Shown here: piece after piece, positions 37,969 to 46,279 of the stretch
Numbering within the stretch: position 1 is the stretch's first letter
Layout: every line of letters begins with the position of its first letter
DNA from: Pseudorhodoplanes sp.
GTDB taxonomy: Bacteria; Pseudomonadota; Alphaproteobacteria; Rhizobiales; Xanthobacteraceae
Direction of reading: 5' to 3'
NCBI GenBank assembly: GCA_032027085.1
Contig: JAVSMS010000001.1
Span: 3,821,730 to 3,885,729, forward strand
Length of the DNA stretch: 64,000 nt
Program-made: the position numbers and the translations under genes
The notes under the pieces: generated by a model
The model's input: only the letters and a program-made list of their open reading frames with translations
Database searches by the model: none
What the model was told of the DNA's origin: nothing

Positions 37969-38192
37969 GCGGATGATTGCCGCTGCCCGGCAGCGGAGTC
38001 AATACGGCAATTCCGAGGCGATCACCCGCATGCGTCACCAATGTGCATTCACATGGATTTGAAATTGAACCGGGGGAATGTTGCCAGCGTCTGATATGTT
38101 AGCGCAGTTGACCGTCGCGTGATGGGATTTGCGGCGCGGCTGCGCGGTCGACGGGGATTTCTTTCATTTTTTTTCACCACAGAGAGAACGAC

Positions 38193-38768
38193 ATGACGAG
38201 GCAATTCCGTTTTCCTTTGCTTGCAGCCGCCGCGCTTACTCTGATTCTGGCGGGTGGTCCTGCTCTTGCGGCGGGCACGGACAATCCGTCGCCGCCCACC
38301 GACACCAAGACCGATACCAAGCCGACCGACAAGAAGGCGACCGGCACCAAGAGCGATGCCAAGCCCGCCGGAACAAAGCCTGCGACTGACAAGAAATCGC
38401 AGAACGAATTTCTCCAAGGCTACAAGCAGGCCTACAATCTCATCTACAAGAAGCACGATTATGCCGGCGGCATCGCGGCGCTGAAGGCGCTCGGCCATGA
38501 CGACCACGCCGACGTCGCCAACCTGATCGGTTTCTCCAGCCGCAAGCTCGGTCGCTACGACGACGCAAAGCTCTGGTACGAGAAGGCGCTGGCCGCCGAT
38601 CCGAAGCACACCCGCACCTGGCAGTATTACGGGATGTGGCATCTCGAACAGGGCAACCGCCTGAAGGCGGAAGAGCATCTGGAAAAGATCCGCTACATCT
38701 GCGGCGGCCAGGGCTGCGATGATTACAAAGCGCTGAACGATGCCTTGAACGGAAAAGGCACGTACTGA
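38193..38768 (+). CDS. Secreted TPR-like protein, copy 1
   Basis: This 191-aa exported protein has a signal peptide (MTRQFRFPLLAAAALTLILAGGPALAAG), a Lys/Thr/Pro-rich linker with KTDTKPTDKK-type repeats (about residues 35-75) and one or two TPR-like units (FLQGYKQAYNLIYKKHDYAGGIAALKAL, VANLIGFSSRKLGRYDDAKLWYEKALAADPKHTRTWQYYGM). Its C-terminus has the Cys pair YICGGQGCDDY. The gene 25 bases downstream encodes a close paralogue. Likely a periplasmic scaffold protein; partner unknown. Confidence 0.8.
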   Translation: MTRQFRFPLLAAAALTLILAGGPALAAGTDNPSPPTDTKTDTKPTDKKATGTKSDAKPAGTKPATDKKSQNEFLQGYKQAYNLIYKKHDYAGGIAALKALGHDDHADVANLIGFSSRKLGRYDDAKLWYEKALAADPKHTRTWQYYGMWHLEQGNRLKAEEHLEKIRYICGGQGCDDYKALNDALNGKGTY

Positions 38769-38792
38769 CCTCCAGCCAATAGCGAGGTTGCC

Positions 38793-39365
38793 ATGACGGC
38801 ATTTCGCTTCATCATCATTTCGGCGGCGCTCACCGGCGCCGCCGTGTTCGTTTCCGGCAACGCCGGCGCGGTGGATACGCGCGAACCCTCGCCGACATTC
38901 CGCACCCAAAGCGGAAATCCGCCGCCAAAAACGGAGCAGACCAAAAAGCCCAAAAAGAAAACGCCGGCTAAAAAAGAAACGGACAAGGACAAGAAATCCG
39001 AGCAGCGATTTCTCGACGGCTACCGCCACGCGCATGATCTGATCTACAGGGACAAGGATTACGCGGCCGGCATCGAGGCACTGCGCGCGCTCAAACGCGA
39101 CGAACATCCCGACGTCGCCAACCTGCTCGGCTTTTCCAGCCGCAAGCTCGGACGCTATGATGATGCCAGACTGTGGTACGAGAAAGCGCTGGCTGCTGAT
39201 CCGAACCACACCCGCACCTGGCAATATTACGGGATGTGGCAGCTTGAACAGGGTAATCGCCTGAAGGCGGAAGAGTATCTCGGTCGGATTGCCGCGATCT
39301 GCGGCACGGGCTGCGACGACTACAAGTCGCTCAAGCTGGCGCTGGCCGGTGGCGTGAATTACTGA
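38793..39365 (+). CDS. Secreted TPR-like protein, copy 2
   Basis: This is a 190-aa paralogue of the preceding gene with the same plan: signal peptide, Lys-rich linker (KKPKKKTPAKKETDKDKK), TPR units and a C-terminal Cys pair (AICGTGCDDYKSL). The block GFSSRKLGRYDDA, LWYEKALAADP and HTRTWQYYGMW is nearly identical in both copies, while linkers and signals have diverged, so this is a tandem duplication. Probably in one operon with copy 1. Confidence 0.8.
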   Translation: MTAFRFIIISAALTGAAVFVSGNAGAVDTREPSPTFRTQSGNPPPKTEQTKKPKKKTPAKKETDKDKKSEQRFLDGYRHAHDLIYRDKDYAAGIEALRALKRDEHPDVANLLGFSSRKLGRYDDARLWYEKALAADPNHTRTWQYYGMWQLEQGNRLKAEEYLGRIAAICGTGCDDYKSLKLALAGGVNY

Positions 39366-39487
39366 AGCGCAAGACGATCAGATACTGCGCAACAGACATA
39401 GCCGGGATGATCAACCGAGTAGCAATGCCGGCTGTCGCTGGAGTTCACCACCACTGATTCCAGCCGGCTAGATTCCCGGCGTCGCGC

Positions 39488-39823
39488 TCACGCCTTCACA
39501 GCCGCGCGGTCGGTCTCTGCCATCATCCAGCGCAGATAGGTGTCCTCGACACTTTCCACCGGCAACACCATGATCGCCGGCACGGAATTGGGATGGCCGG
39601 CCTTCAGCGCCTTGCGCAGCCGGTCGGCGAGCGAGGCGCGGGTCTTGAGGATCATCACCACTTCCTCGCCGCGCTCGATCTTCCCCTCCCACCAGTAATG
39701 CGACACCATGCCGGGCAGTATGTTCACGCAGGCAGCGAGCCGCTGCTCAACCGCCACACGGCCGGCTTTCTCCGCCTCGACAAGGGATGGATAGGTCGTA
39801 TAGACGAGGACTGCGCGCTCCAT
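39488..39823 (-). CDS. cutA: Divalent cation tolerance protein CutA
   Basis: This 111-aa trimeric ferredoxin-like-fold protein (CutA1 family) has the motifs VYTTYPSLVEAEKAGRVAVEQRLAACVNILPGM, YWWEGKIERGEEVVMILKT and HPNSVPAIMVLPV. The family is linked to copper tolerance, but its molecular role is unsettled. A direct duplication of AATGCCTCTTG (around 39826-39848) overlaps its ribosome-site region, giving two GAGG elements in tandem. Confidence 0.93.
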   Translation of the reverse strand: MERAVLVYTTYPSLVEAEKAGRVAVEQRLAACVNILPGMVSHYWWEGKIERGEEVVMILKTRASLADRLRKALKAGHPNSVPAIMVLPVESVEDTYLRWMMAETDRAAVKA

Positions 39824-39903
39824 GAATGCCTCTTGAATGCCTCTTGAATGTCCCTTCAGAGCCTTTGTTTGCGCCCTTTTCTAGCAAGTTCTAGCGAGAT
39901 TGC

Positions 39904-40683
39904 ATGAGCCCCGCCACCCGCTATGAGCGGATCGCCTTCGTCGCGAGCCCAAGCCCCGAAGCCGCCGAGGCGCGCACCCGCCTCGCCGCGCGCTATGGCG
40001 ATGTGGCTCCGGCCGAGGCTGATGTGGTGGTGGCGCTCGGCGGCGACGGGCTGATGCTGCAGACCCTGCACAGCCTGATGCGCACCGGCATCCCGATCTA
40101 CGGCATGCATCGCGGCACCGTCGGCTTCCTCATGAACGACTTCCGGGAAGAAGACCTGCTGGCCCGCCTGGCGGCGGCGGAAACCACGGTGATCCATCCG
40201 CTGCGGATGCAGACCATCGACACCGGCGGACAGACCCACGAACATCACGCCATCAATGAAGTGTCGGTGTTCCGCCAGAGCTATCAGGTGTCGCGGCTGA
40301 AAATCCTCGTCGACGGAAAGGTGCGCCTGCCGGAGCTGATGGCCGACGGCGTGCTGGTCGCGACCCCGGCCGGGTCGACCGCCTATAACCTCTCCGCGCA
40401 GGGCCCGATCATTCCAATCAACGCGCCGCTGCTGGCGCTGACCCCGATCAGCCCGTTCCGCCCCCGCCGCTGGCGCGGCGCCCTGCTGCCCGACAAGGCC
40501 TCGGTAACCGTCGAGGTGCTGGAGGCGGAGAAGCGGCCGACCGCGGCGGTCGCCGACCATGCCGAAGTGCGCAACGTGCTCCGCGTCGACATTCGCATGG
40601 ATCACGGCATCTCCATGCACATGCTGTTTGACCCCGGCCACAGCCTGGACGAGCGCATTTTACGCGAGCAATTCGGGTATTAG
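39904..40683 (+). CDS. nadK: NAD kinase
   Basis: This 259-aa enzyme phosphorylates NAD to NADP. Signature motifs are [17 protein letters not shown] (GGDG at about residues 45-48), [22 protein letters not shown] and [17 protein letters not shown]. The length is typical of the compact alphaproteobacterial form. It is divergent from cutA across an 80-base gap and upstream of a response regulator that appears to be a separate unit. Confidence 0.95.
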   Translation: MSPATRYERIAFVASPSPEAAEARTRLAARYGDVAPAEADVVVALGGDGLMLQTLHSLMRTGIPIYGMHRGTVGFLMNDFREEDLLARLAAAETTVIHPLRMQTIDTGGQTHEHHAINEVSVFRQSYQVSRLKILVDGKVRLPELMADGVLVATPAGSTAYNLSAQGPIIPINAPLLALTPISPFRPRRWRGALLPDKASVTVEVLEAEKRPTAAVADHAEVRNVLRVDIRMDHGISMHMLFDPGHSLDERILREQFGY

Positions 40684-40757
40684 CCGCTGAAATTGCCCTG
40701 ATTTTCGGCTGCAAATTTTTGCCCGGCCGTGGTTATCTCGGCGGGGCTCGCCTCAGC

Positions 40758-41303
40758 ATGATTCGTATTGACTTTAACCGCCTGCGCTTCGTGATCATCG
40801 ACGACAACGCGCATATGCGGCGCATTCTGCGCACGCTGCTGCATGGCTTTGGCGTGCGTGAAGTGTTTGAAGCGGAAGACGGCGCCTCCGGCCTCGAAGC
40901 CTTCACCAACCAGATGCCCGACATCATCATCACCGACTGGGCGATGCCGATCTTCGACGGCCTCGAGCTCACGCAGATGATCCGCCAGCCCGGCGGCAAC
41001 GCCAATCCCTTCGTTCCGATCATCATGCTGACCGCGCATTCCGAGCGCTCGCGCGTGCTCGCCGCGCGTGATGCCGGCGTCACTGAATTCCTGGTCAAGC
41101 CGATTTCCGCCAACGCGCTGCACGACCGCATCGTCAACGTGGTCTGCAACCCACGGCCGTTTATCCGCACCGCCACCTATTTCGGCCCCGACCGCCGCCG
41201 CAACATGGCGACCGGCTATACCGGGCCGGAGCGGCGCAAGGGCGTCAAAGCTGATGTCATCCGCCAAGTGCCACTGGCGGAAAAAGCCAGGATGATTGAC
41301 TGA
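40758..41303 (+). CDS. CheY-like response regulator
   Basis: This 181-aa single receiver-domain protein has the acidic pocket in FVIIDDNAHMRR, the phosphoacceptor D60 in IIITDWAMP, and Thr/Lys switch residues in MLTAHSE and FLVKPIS. About 50 extra C-terminal residues (ATYFGPDRRRNMATGYTGPERRKG) carry two PDRRR/PERRK motifs seen in alphaproteobacterial receivers that act with Hpt-type partners. Its stop overlaps the ATG of the next gene by one base (TGATG). The partner kinase is not in the window. Confidence 0.9.
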   Translation: MIRIDFNRLRFVIIDDNAHMRRILRTLLHGFGVREVFEAEDGASGLEAFTNQMPDIIITDWAMPIFDGLELTQMIRQPGGNANPFVPIIMLTAHSERSRVLAARDAGVTEFLVKPISANALHDRIVNVVCNPRPFIRTATYFGPDRRRNMATGYTGPERRKGVKADVIRQVPLAEKARMID

Positions 41304-41881
41304 TGCCGCCTCCGAAAGACGATAAGCCCAGCGTGCGCACCTACGCGGATCACGAGGTGATCACGCCGCCCAACAAGCTGATCAAGGTGATCGCCAAGCG
41401 GCAGGGCGACAATGGCGATCCGATCGCGCGCGCGCAGGCCGCGCTCGAAGAACTATCCAGCGATTTCGCCATCTGGATGCAGGACGAATGCGACCGCCTC
41501 AACGCCGCCCGCCAGAACGTCACGACCAACGGCTTCAGCAAGCAGAGCTTTGACGAAATCTTTCGCGCCGCCCACGACATCAAGGGCGATGCCGCGACCT
41601 TTGGCTATCCGCTGGCGGCGCCGATTGCGGAAAGCCTGTGCCGGCTGATCGAGCACACGCCTGACGCCAGCATAATTCCGCTCGCCCTGCTCGACCAGCA
41701 TGTCGACGCCGTGCGCGCCATCGTGCGCGAACACGCCCGGCCGGATATCGAAAGTGTGGCCGCGGCTCTCAATGCCCGTCTACAGACGGTGACGCAGGAA
41801 TTCCTGGTGCACGCGAACCGCCACCGCCCCAGCTATCTCGACGGCATTTTCTCGCCGTCGCTCGCGCCGACGTCGTTCTAG
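41303..41881 (+). CDS. Hpt-domain phosphotransfer-like protein
   Basis: This 192-aa helical protein has the conserved phosphorylatable His91 in the motif FRAAHDIKGDAATFG, matching Hpt domains. The N-terminal 40 residues are polar and the C-terminus extends past the Hpt bundle. Start ATG overlaps the preceding receiver-domain stop, so the two form a tightly coupled phosphorelay pair, probably transferring phosphate between an unseen kinase and the receiver. Confidence 0.85.
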   Translation: MPPPKDDKPSVRTYADHEVITPPNKLIKVIAKRQGDNGDPIARAQAALEELSSDFAIWMQDECDRLNAARQNVTTNGFSKQSFDEIFRAAHDIKGDAATFGYPLAAPIAESLCRLIEHTPDASIIPLALLDQHVDAVRAIVREHARPDIESVAAALNARLQTVTQEFLVHANRHRPSYLDGIFSPSLAPTSF

Positions 41882-41896
41882 GAAACCGTTTCAGAG

Positions 41897-43087
41897 TTAC
41901 GCGGCATCCTGCCTGTCGTAATCGCAGTAGCCGCCGTAATCCGGCACATAACCGGCGACCAGATCCTCGCAGAACATCCGCGCTTCTTCGCGGGCGGCTT
42001 CCGTTGCAAAGCGCCGCAGCAGCGTCATCAGCGGCGCAATGTCGCCCGGCACCATGTCTTCGCAGCGGGTGAGCACACGCTCGACCATGCGTCGCTTCAG
42101 GCGTGTCGCGCCGGCCGGATCGCCGAGATAGCCATCCTCCTGCAGGGTCGCGATCGCCTCGCGGAAAGCCGGATATGTCGACGTCGGCAGGCCCGCCTTC
42201 TCATAGACAGCGCGAAATCCCGCGCTGCCGCGATCGTGCACGAGGCCGACCACCCGTGTCAGCGGCAACCCGGACAGATCGGCCAGCGCCTCCTCGAACA
42301 GCGCCAGATTTCCGGACAGGAGCGCGCGCAAAATCAGTCCGGCGGTCAATTGTCCGGTTTCGCGCAGATGACCGATAAGAGACTCCAGTTCCGTTTCCGG
42401 CGCGTGTGCCGCCAGCATGACGGTCGCCTTTTCGCAGGCTTCGCTGGTCACGCGCCGGGCGCGGTCGGGCTTGAGCCAGTCGCGTGCGGTGACGAAATCG
42501 TACAGCGTTGCCGACAGCTTCACCATCAGCGCCTGCCGCGTGGCCACCGAAACGTCGCGGCGTGCCAGCAATGCCTCGCGGATGGCGGCGAGATGGCCGA
42601 ACCGTTCGACGATGCGGTCGATCGAGAACGGCGCGACATCGGCATCGATGCTTTCAATCAGGATCAGGCAGGCTTCCGCCGACCCGACCTCAGCAACAGC
42701 GGCGGCGACCGAGCGCGGCAGCCGGATGCGACGTGCAATCGCTTCCTGCGCCAGCGGCCCCTGCGTCGCCACGGCGTCGACCAAATCGGCGTCGATCAGG
42801 AGCGGCGAATGCTCGAGCACGACCGACGAAATGCGCGGCTGCTCGGCGGCGAGCGCATAGACCACCGAAGCCGGCGCATCCGGGCTATAGGCCAAGGCTT
42901 CCGCCAGCGCCTGCCGCACCAGCGGCGACGGATCGTCGAGCAGCATGGTCATCGCGCCTTCGGCGGCGGCGCGATCATCCGGAGACAGGTCGGAATAGAG
43001 ATAGGCGCGTGCGAGAGCGGAGGAAGCCTCGGCGCGGTCGCCGGCGGGAGCGGTACGCAACCATTGCAGAAACTGACGAACTATCAT
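41897..43087 (-). CDS. DUF2336 domain protein
   Basis: This 396-aa all-helical, HEAT-like protein of the DUF2336 family is common in alphaproteobacteria and often lies near signalling genes. Characteristic stretches are ALARAYLYSDLSPDDRAAAEGAMTMLLDDPSPLVRQALAEALA and GLPLTRVVGLVHDRGSAGFRAVYEKAGLP. I prefer ATG 43085-43087 (MIVRQFLQWL) over the longer start at 43138. It is convergent with the Hpt gene (15 bp between stops). Function unknown; a link to the phosphorelay pair is only a guess from position. Confidence 0.85.
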   Translation of the reverse strand: MIVRQFLQWLRTAPAGDRAEASSALARAYLYSDLSPDDRAAAEGAMTMLLDDPSPLVRQALAEALAYSPDAPASVVYALAAEQPRISSVVLEHSPLLIDADLVDAVATQGPLAQEAIARRIRLPRSVAAAVAEVGSAEACLILIESIDADVAPFSIDRIVERFGHLAAIREALLARRDVSVATRQALMVKLSATLYDFVTARDWLKPDRARRVTSEACEKATVMLAAHAPETELESLIGHLRETGQLTAGLILRALLSGNLALFEEALADLSGLPLTRVVGLVHDRGSAGFRAVYEKAGLPTSTYPAFREAIATLQEDGYLGDPAGATRLKRRMVERVLTRCEDMVPGDIAPLMTLLRRFATEAAREEARMFCEDLVAGYVPDYGGYCDYDRQDAA

Positions 43088-43232
43088 GCTCAACACCAAC
43101 GCCACGCGGATCACTCGTCCCGCCGGCTCGGGTAGCATGATAGGCCGCCCCCCTTAACAAAGGGTTCAGCATAAATCTTTGCCGCTGCTTAAGATTTCTT
43201 AATGCCGGCGCGTGACCCGCAAGGCCCCGGGG

Positions 43233-44303
43233 TCAGCCGCGGGTGAACAGTGCCTGCACGTTCGGGCGCATATCCTGGAAGAGGCCAAGCGTTTCCTGGG
43301 AGGCGACCTGCGGCGGTGGCGGCGGCGTTGTCGGGAAATAGGCGCGCCGCACATTGTCATGGCCCGCGCGCACCACATCGTTGGCTGATGGCGCTTGCGC
43401 CGCCGTGGTTGCCACCGGCGCGCTCGGCTGCGTTGTCGCTGAGGCTGTCTGCGTCTGCGACGGTCGGGTGATCCAGCGCTCGCTCACGATCGACGACACC
43501 GGCTCGCGCCGTTCGCTCGCGCGATAGGGGTTGTGATAGACCGGCTCCTGCTGCGGCCCGGCGGCCACGTGCACTTTCAGCGGCGCCGACGATTCATAAG
43601 CGCGCGCCACCCGCGCCGTCTCCACGGCGAAACCGTTGCCCGGAATAGCGGCGACCGCATTGTCAGGCGTTGTGGTTCGCGTGCGCGCGATCTGGTAGCG
43701 GCCCGCCAGCGCCCGCGCGACTTCGGCGAAATTCCGCGCACTGCCTTTGCTGTCGAAGAAGATCGAGCGATTGGCACGCGCGGCATTCGGAAAGGCATCG
43801 GCAGCCCTGGCACCGGGTGCCGCCTCCGATTGCTCAATCAGCCGGGCCGCGCCGCCTGCCCCCATGAAATGCGCGATATAGAGCTCGCCCTCAGTGGCAT
43901 CGCGCCCCAGCCGCTCCTTCAGATAGGCGGCATTGCTCTGGGTGAAGGCGCCGGCCATGACCGCATTGGCGGTGGGGTCCTGCCGGAGCGCCATGATCTC
44001 GCGGCGCATCGCCGGATTTTCGACAACGAATTTGCCCGCCTCGTTGCGGGTGATGGCATTGGCATAGCGGCCATAGCCGAGCGCCCCGCCCGACTCCTTC
44101 AGCGTGCCCAGCCAGGTCTGGTCGATGAACTGGAACAGCCCGCCAGCCGAAGAGGTCGGCGCCTTGGCGCCCGGATTGAGATTCGATTCGACCTTGGCGG
44201 TGGCGAGAAGATACTGGAAATTGGTCCCGGTGACCTGCGATGCCTTTCGGATCGCGCCGGTGACGTTCGAGGCCGCTATCTGCGAACTGGCATCGACCGC
44301 CAT
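43233..44303 (-). CDS. Lytic transglycosylase-like protein (SLT domain)
   Basis: This 356-aa protein has the lysozyme-like fold with ATAKVESNLNPGAKAPTSSAGGLFQFIDQTWLGTLKESG near the N-terminus. Glu39 is the expected catalytic acid, and ELYIAHFMGAGGAARLI is the second family motif. No signal peptide is obvious, so export may be non-classical, as for flagellar-type enzymes. The C-terminal half is low-complexity and Pro/Thr-rich, ending QVASQETLGLFQDMRPNVQALFTRG. Start ATG 44303 (MAVDASSQIAASNV). It cleaves peptidoglycan glycan strands if active. Confidence 0.85.
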   Translation of the reverse strand: MAVDASSQIAASNVTGAIRKASQVTGTNFQYLLATAKVESNLNPGAKAPTSSAGGLFQFIDQTWLGTLKESGGALGYGRYANAITRNEAGKFVVENPAMRREIMALRQDPTANAVMAGAFTQSNAAYLKERLGRDATEGELYIAHFMGAGGAARLIEQSEAAPGARAADAFPNAARANRSIFFDSKGSARNFAEVARALAGRYQIARTRTTTPDNAVAAIPGNGFAVETARVARAYESSAPLKVHVAAGPQQEPVYHNPYRASERREPVSSIVSERWITRPSQTQTASATTQPSAPVATTAAQAPSANDVVRAGHDNVRRAYFPTTPPPPPQVASQETLGLFQDMRPNVQALFTRG

Positions 44304-44441
44304 GGTGTCCTTCTCGCAGGCCGGTTCGGAGATCCCATCGCCGACTCTGGTCCGGCCGATAATCACCGTGCCGCAATTGTGGTAAACAGAGTATTAACGC
44401 TGGAGACGCCGGAGCCCCTCACCGGCGCGGGAGAACGACAG

Positions 44442-44927
44442 ATGCCCCAGATCGACGCGGCGCGGCACAAACGCGGCGGCATGTATTTCGACGATTTCCA
44501 GATCGGCCACCTTTATGAGCACAAACTGACGCGGACCGTCACCCAGATGGACAACATGCTGTTCTCCAATATGACGCTCAATCCGCAGCCGCTGCATATC
44601 GATCGGCATTTCTGCGCCAATGAAACCGAGTGGGGCCAGCCGCTGATGAATTCGCTGTTCACGCTGGGGCTGATGATCGGCATTTCAGTAAACGACCTGA
44701 CTGTCGGCACAACCATCGCCAATCTCGGCATGACTGACACCCGCTTCCCGCATCCCCTGTTCGAGAACGATACCGTTCATTGCACCACCGAGGTGGTCGG
44801 CAAGCGCGAATCCAATTCGCGCCCGAATGCCGGGATCATCGAATTCCATCACTGCGCCTATAATCAGAATAACAAGCTGGTCGCCGAATGCCGGCGGCAG
44901 GCGTTCATCATCAAGAGGCCGACTTAA
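44442..44927 (+). CDS. MaoC-family dehydratase
   Basis: This 161-aa hot-dog-fold enoyl-CoA hydratase/dehydratase has YFDDFQIGHLYEHKLTRTVTQMDNMLFSNMTLNPQPLHIDRHFC, where the Asn-Pro...Leu-His residues form the hydratase-like catalytic site. It is followed on the same strand by a CitE-like CoA ester lyase, an arrangement like mesaconyl/beta-methylmalyl-CoA or other dicarboxyl-CoA degradation pathways. Substrate not known. ATG at 44442 has GGGAGAACGACAG upstream. Confidence 0.85.
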   Translation: MPQIDAARHKRGGMYFDDFQIGHLYEHKLTRTVTQMDNMLFSNMTLNPQPLHIDRHFCANETEWGQPLMNSLFTLGLMIGISVNDLTVGTTIANLGMTDTRFPHPLFENDTVHCTTEVVGKRESNSRPNAGIIEFHHCAYNQNNKLVAECRRQAFIIKRPT

Positions 44928-44984
44928 ACGAGACTGGCGTGAGACTAAGAATGATCTCGGCAGGCGCCTTGTATTTTCCGTCAC

Positions 44985-45070
44985 CCTGAAGCGCCCCTGG
45001 CGAAGCGAGACCATCCAAGGGCGGCGGCCAGGCTCCCGATCTTCGATCGCCCGCATCTCGGATGACGGTT
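44985..45070. repeat. Extragenic palindromic repeat, copy A
   Basis: The gap between the MaoC and CitE-like genes contains CGTCACCCTGAAG...GGCGAAGCG at the left and CATCTCGGATGACGGTTAC at the right. The termini have the same CCCTGA/GGATGACGG plan as the repeat at 49498-49605. Diverged member of an extragenic palindromic family; may affect read-through between the two genes. Confidence 0.4.
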
Positions 45071-45093
45071 ACAGGATTGTGGTGAAATTACAC

Positions 45094-45975
45094 ATGCGCT
45101 CCTATCTCTTTGTTCCCGGCGACTCCCCGAAGAAACTCGACAAGGGACTGACCAGCGGCGCCGATGCCGTGCTGATCGATCTTGAGGATTCGATCTCAGC
45201 CCAGCGCAAGGCGGAAGCGCGGCAGATCACGGCGGCATTTTTGATAGAGGCGATTGCGGCCGCCAACCGCCCGCGCCTCTACGTGCGTGTGAACGGCCAT
45301 CAGACCGGACTGATCGACGACGATCTTGATGTGGTGATGGCCGCGAGGCCCGACGGCATTCTTCTGCCTAAGGCCGAGGGCGGCGCCTGCGTGACTCTGC
45401 TCGACGCCAAGCTGACCGCGCGCGAAGCCATTCACGGCATCCCGGACGGCGATACGAAAATCATGGTGCTGGCGACCGAGACCGCGGCGGCGATGTTCAC
45501 CGCCGGCAGCTACAAGGGATCGAGTCCGCGGCTGATGGGGCTCACCTGGGGCGCCGAGGATCTGTCGGCCGAGATTGGCGCGGAAGCCAACCGCGACAAG
45601 GACGGACACTTCCTCGACCCCTATCGGCTCGCGCGCAGCATCTGCCTGACCGCTGCGGCGGCTGCCGGCGTGCAGGCGATCGACACGGTTTATGTCGATT
45701 TCAGGAATGTCGACGGCTTCCGCCGCGAGACGGAAGAGGGCCGCCGCGACGGCTTCACGGGCCGCATGGCGATCCATCCCGCGCAGGTGCCGATCATCAA
45801 TGAAGTGTTCACGCCGACACAAGCGGCGATCAATCATGCGCAGCGCGTGATCGCCGCCTTCGCCGCGGCGAACGGCGCCGGCACGGTCGGCATCGACGGG
45901 ATGATGTATGACCGCCCGCATCTCGTGCGCGCGCAGCAGCTCATGACGCGCGCGAAAACCGCGGGGTTGGCCTAA
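45094..45975 (+). CDS. CitE-like CoA ester lyase (HpcH/HpaI family)
   Basis: This 293-aa TIM-barrel lyase starts MRSYLFVPGDSPKKLDKGLTSGADAVLIDLEDSISAQRKAEAR. The metal-binding Glu/Asp are seen in MVLATETAAAMFTAG and LTWGAEDLSAEIGAEANRDKDG. This matches malyl-, citramalyl- or citryl-CoA lyases. With the upstream MaoC dehydratase it probably cleaves a hydroxyacyl-CoA to acetyl- or propionyl-CoA plus a 2-oxoacid. The exact substrate cannot be settled from sequence. Confidence 0.87.
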   Translation: MRSYLFVPGDSPKKLDKGLTSGADAVLIDLEDSISAQRKAEARQITAAFLIEAIAAANRPRLYVRVNGHQTGLIDDDLDVVMAARPDGILLPKAEGGACVTLLDAKLTAREAIHGIPDGDTKIMVLATETAAAMFTAGSYKGSSPRLMGLTWGAEDLSAEIGAEANRDKDGHFLDPYRLARSICLTAAAAAGVQAIDTVYVDFRNVDGFRRETEEGRRDGFTGRMAIHPAQVPIINEVFTPTQAAINHAQRVIAAFAAANGAGTVGIDGMMYDRPHLVRAQQLMTRAKTAGLA

Positions 45976-46089
45976 GGCCCGTATTCACGCCGATAGGTCA
46001 CGAGATGGCGGCTTACGGATTGACCGCGGAGAGCGCCACGAAACCAGCGTCGATGGTCGTCAGCCGGCTCAGCGCGGAATCGTGCGTGC

Positions 46090-46206
46090 TCAAAAAGCGC
46101 GCGGCGTGACGATTTCACTCGCAACCGCATCGCGCAACGCAAGACCGGCGGCAAGCGCCGCGCCGCACCCGAGCGCGAGCTTGACAAGGATCAAGGCCAC
46201 TCGCAC
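46090..46206 (-). CDS. Possible small exported peptide (38 aa)
   Basis: In the 304-base gap before the thioredoxin-fold gene, a GTG-started minus-strand frame reads MRVALILVKLALGCGAALA (after the first codon pair) and ends EIVTPRAF. It resembles a signal-anchor peptide with one Cys. An AGGTG element precedes it. It could be a remnant of a longer gene or a real microprotein. The rest of 45976-46279 shows nothing else. Confidence 0.25.
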   Translation of the reverse strand: MRVALILVKLALGCGAALAAGLALRDAVASEIVTPRAF

Positions 46207-46279
46207 CTGACGTTCTATTGAACAATAATTCTCCTGAGGCGGCGGCCTGGATTTGGGCGATTGGCGTCCGAGCAGTCAG

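Noticed and set aside
38049-39224. 391-aa minus-strand open frame opposite the TPR pair
   Set aside because: The plus-strand genes have signal peptides and TPR motifs; the antisense frame only mirrors their repeated codons.
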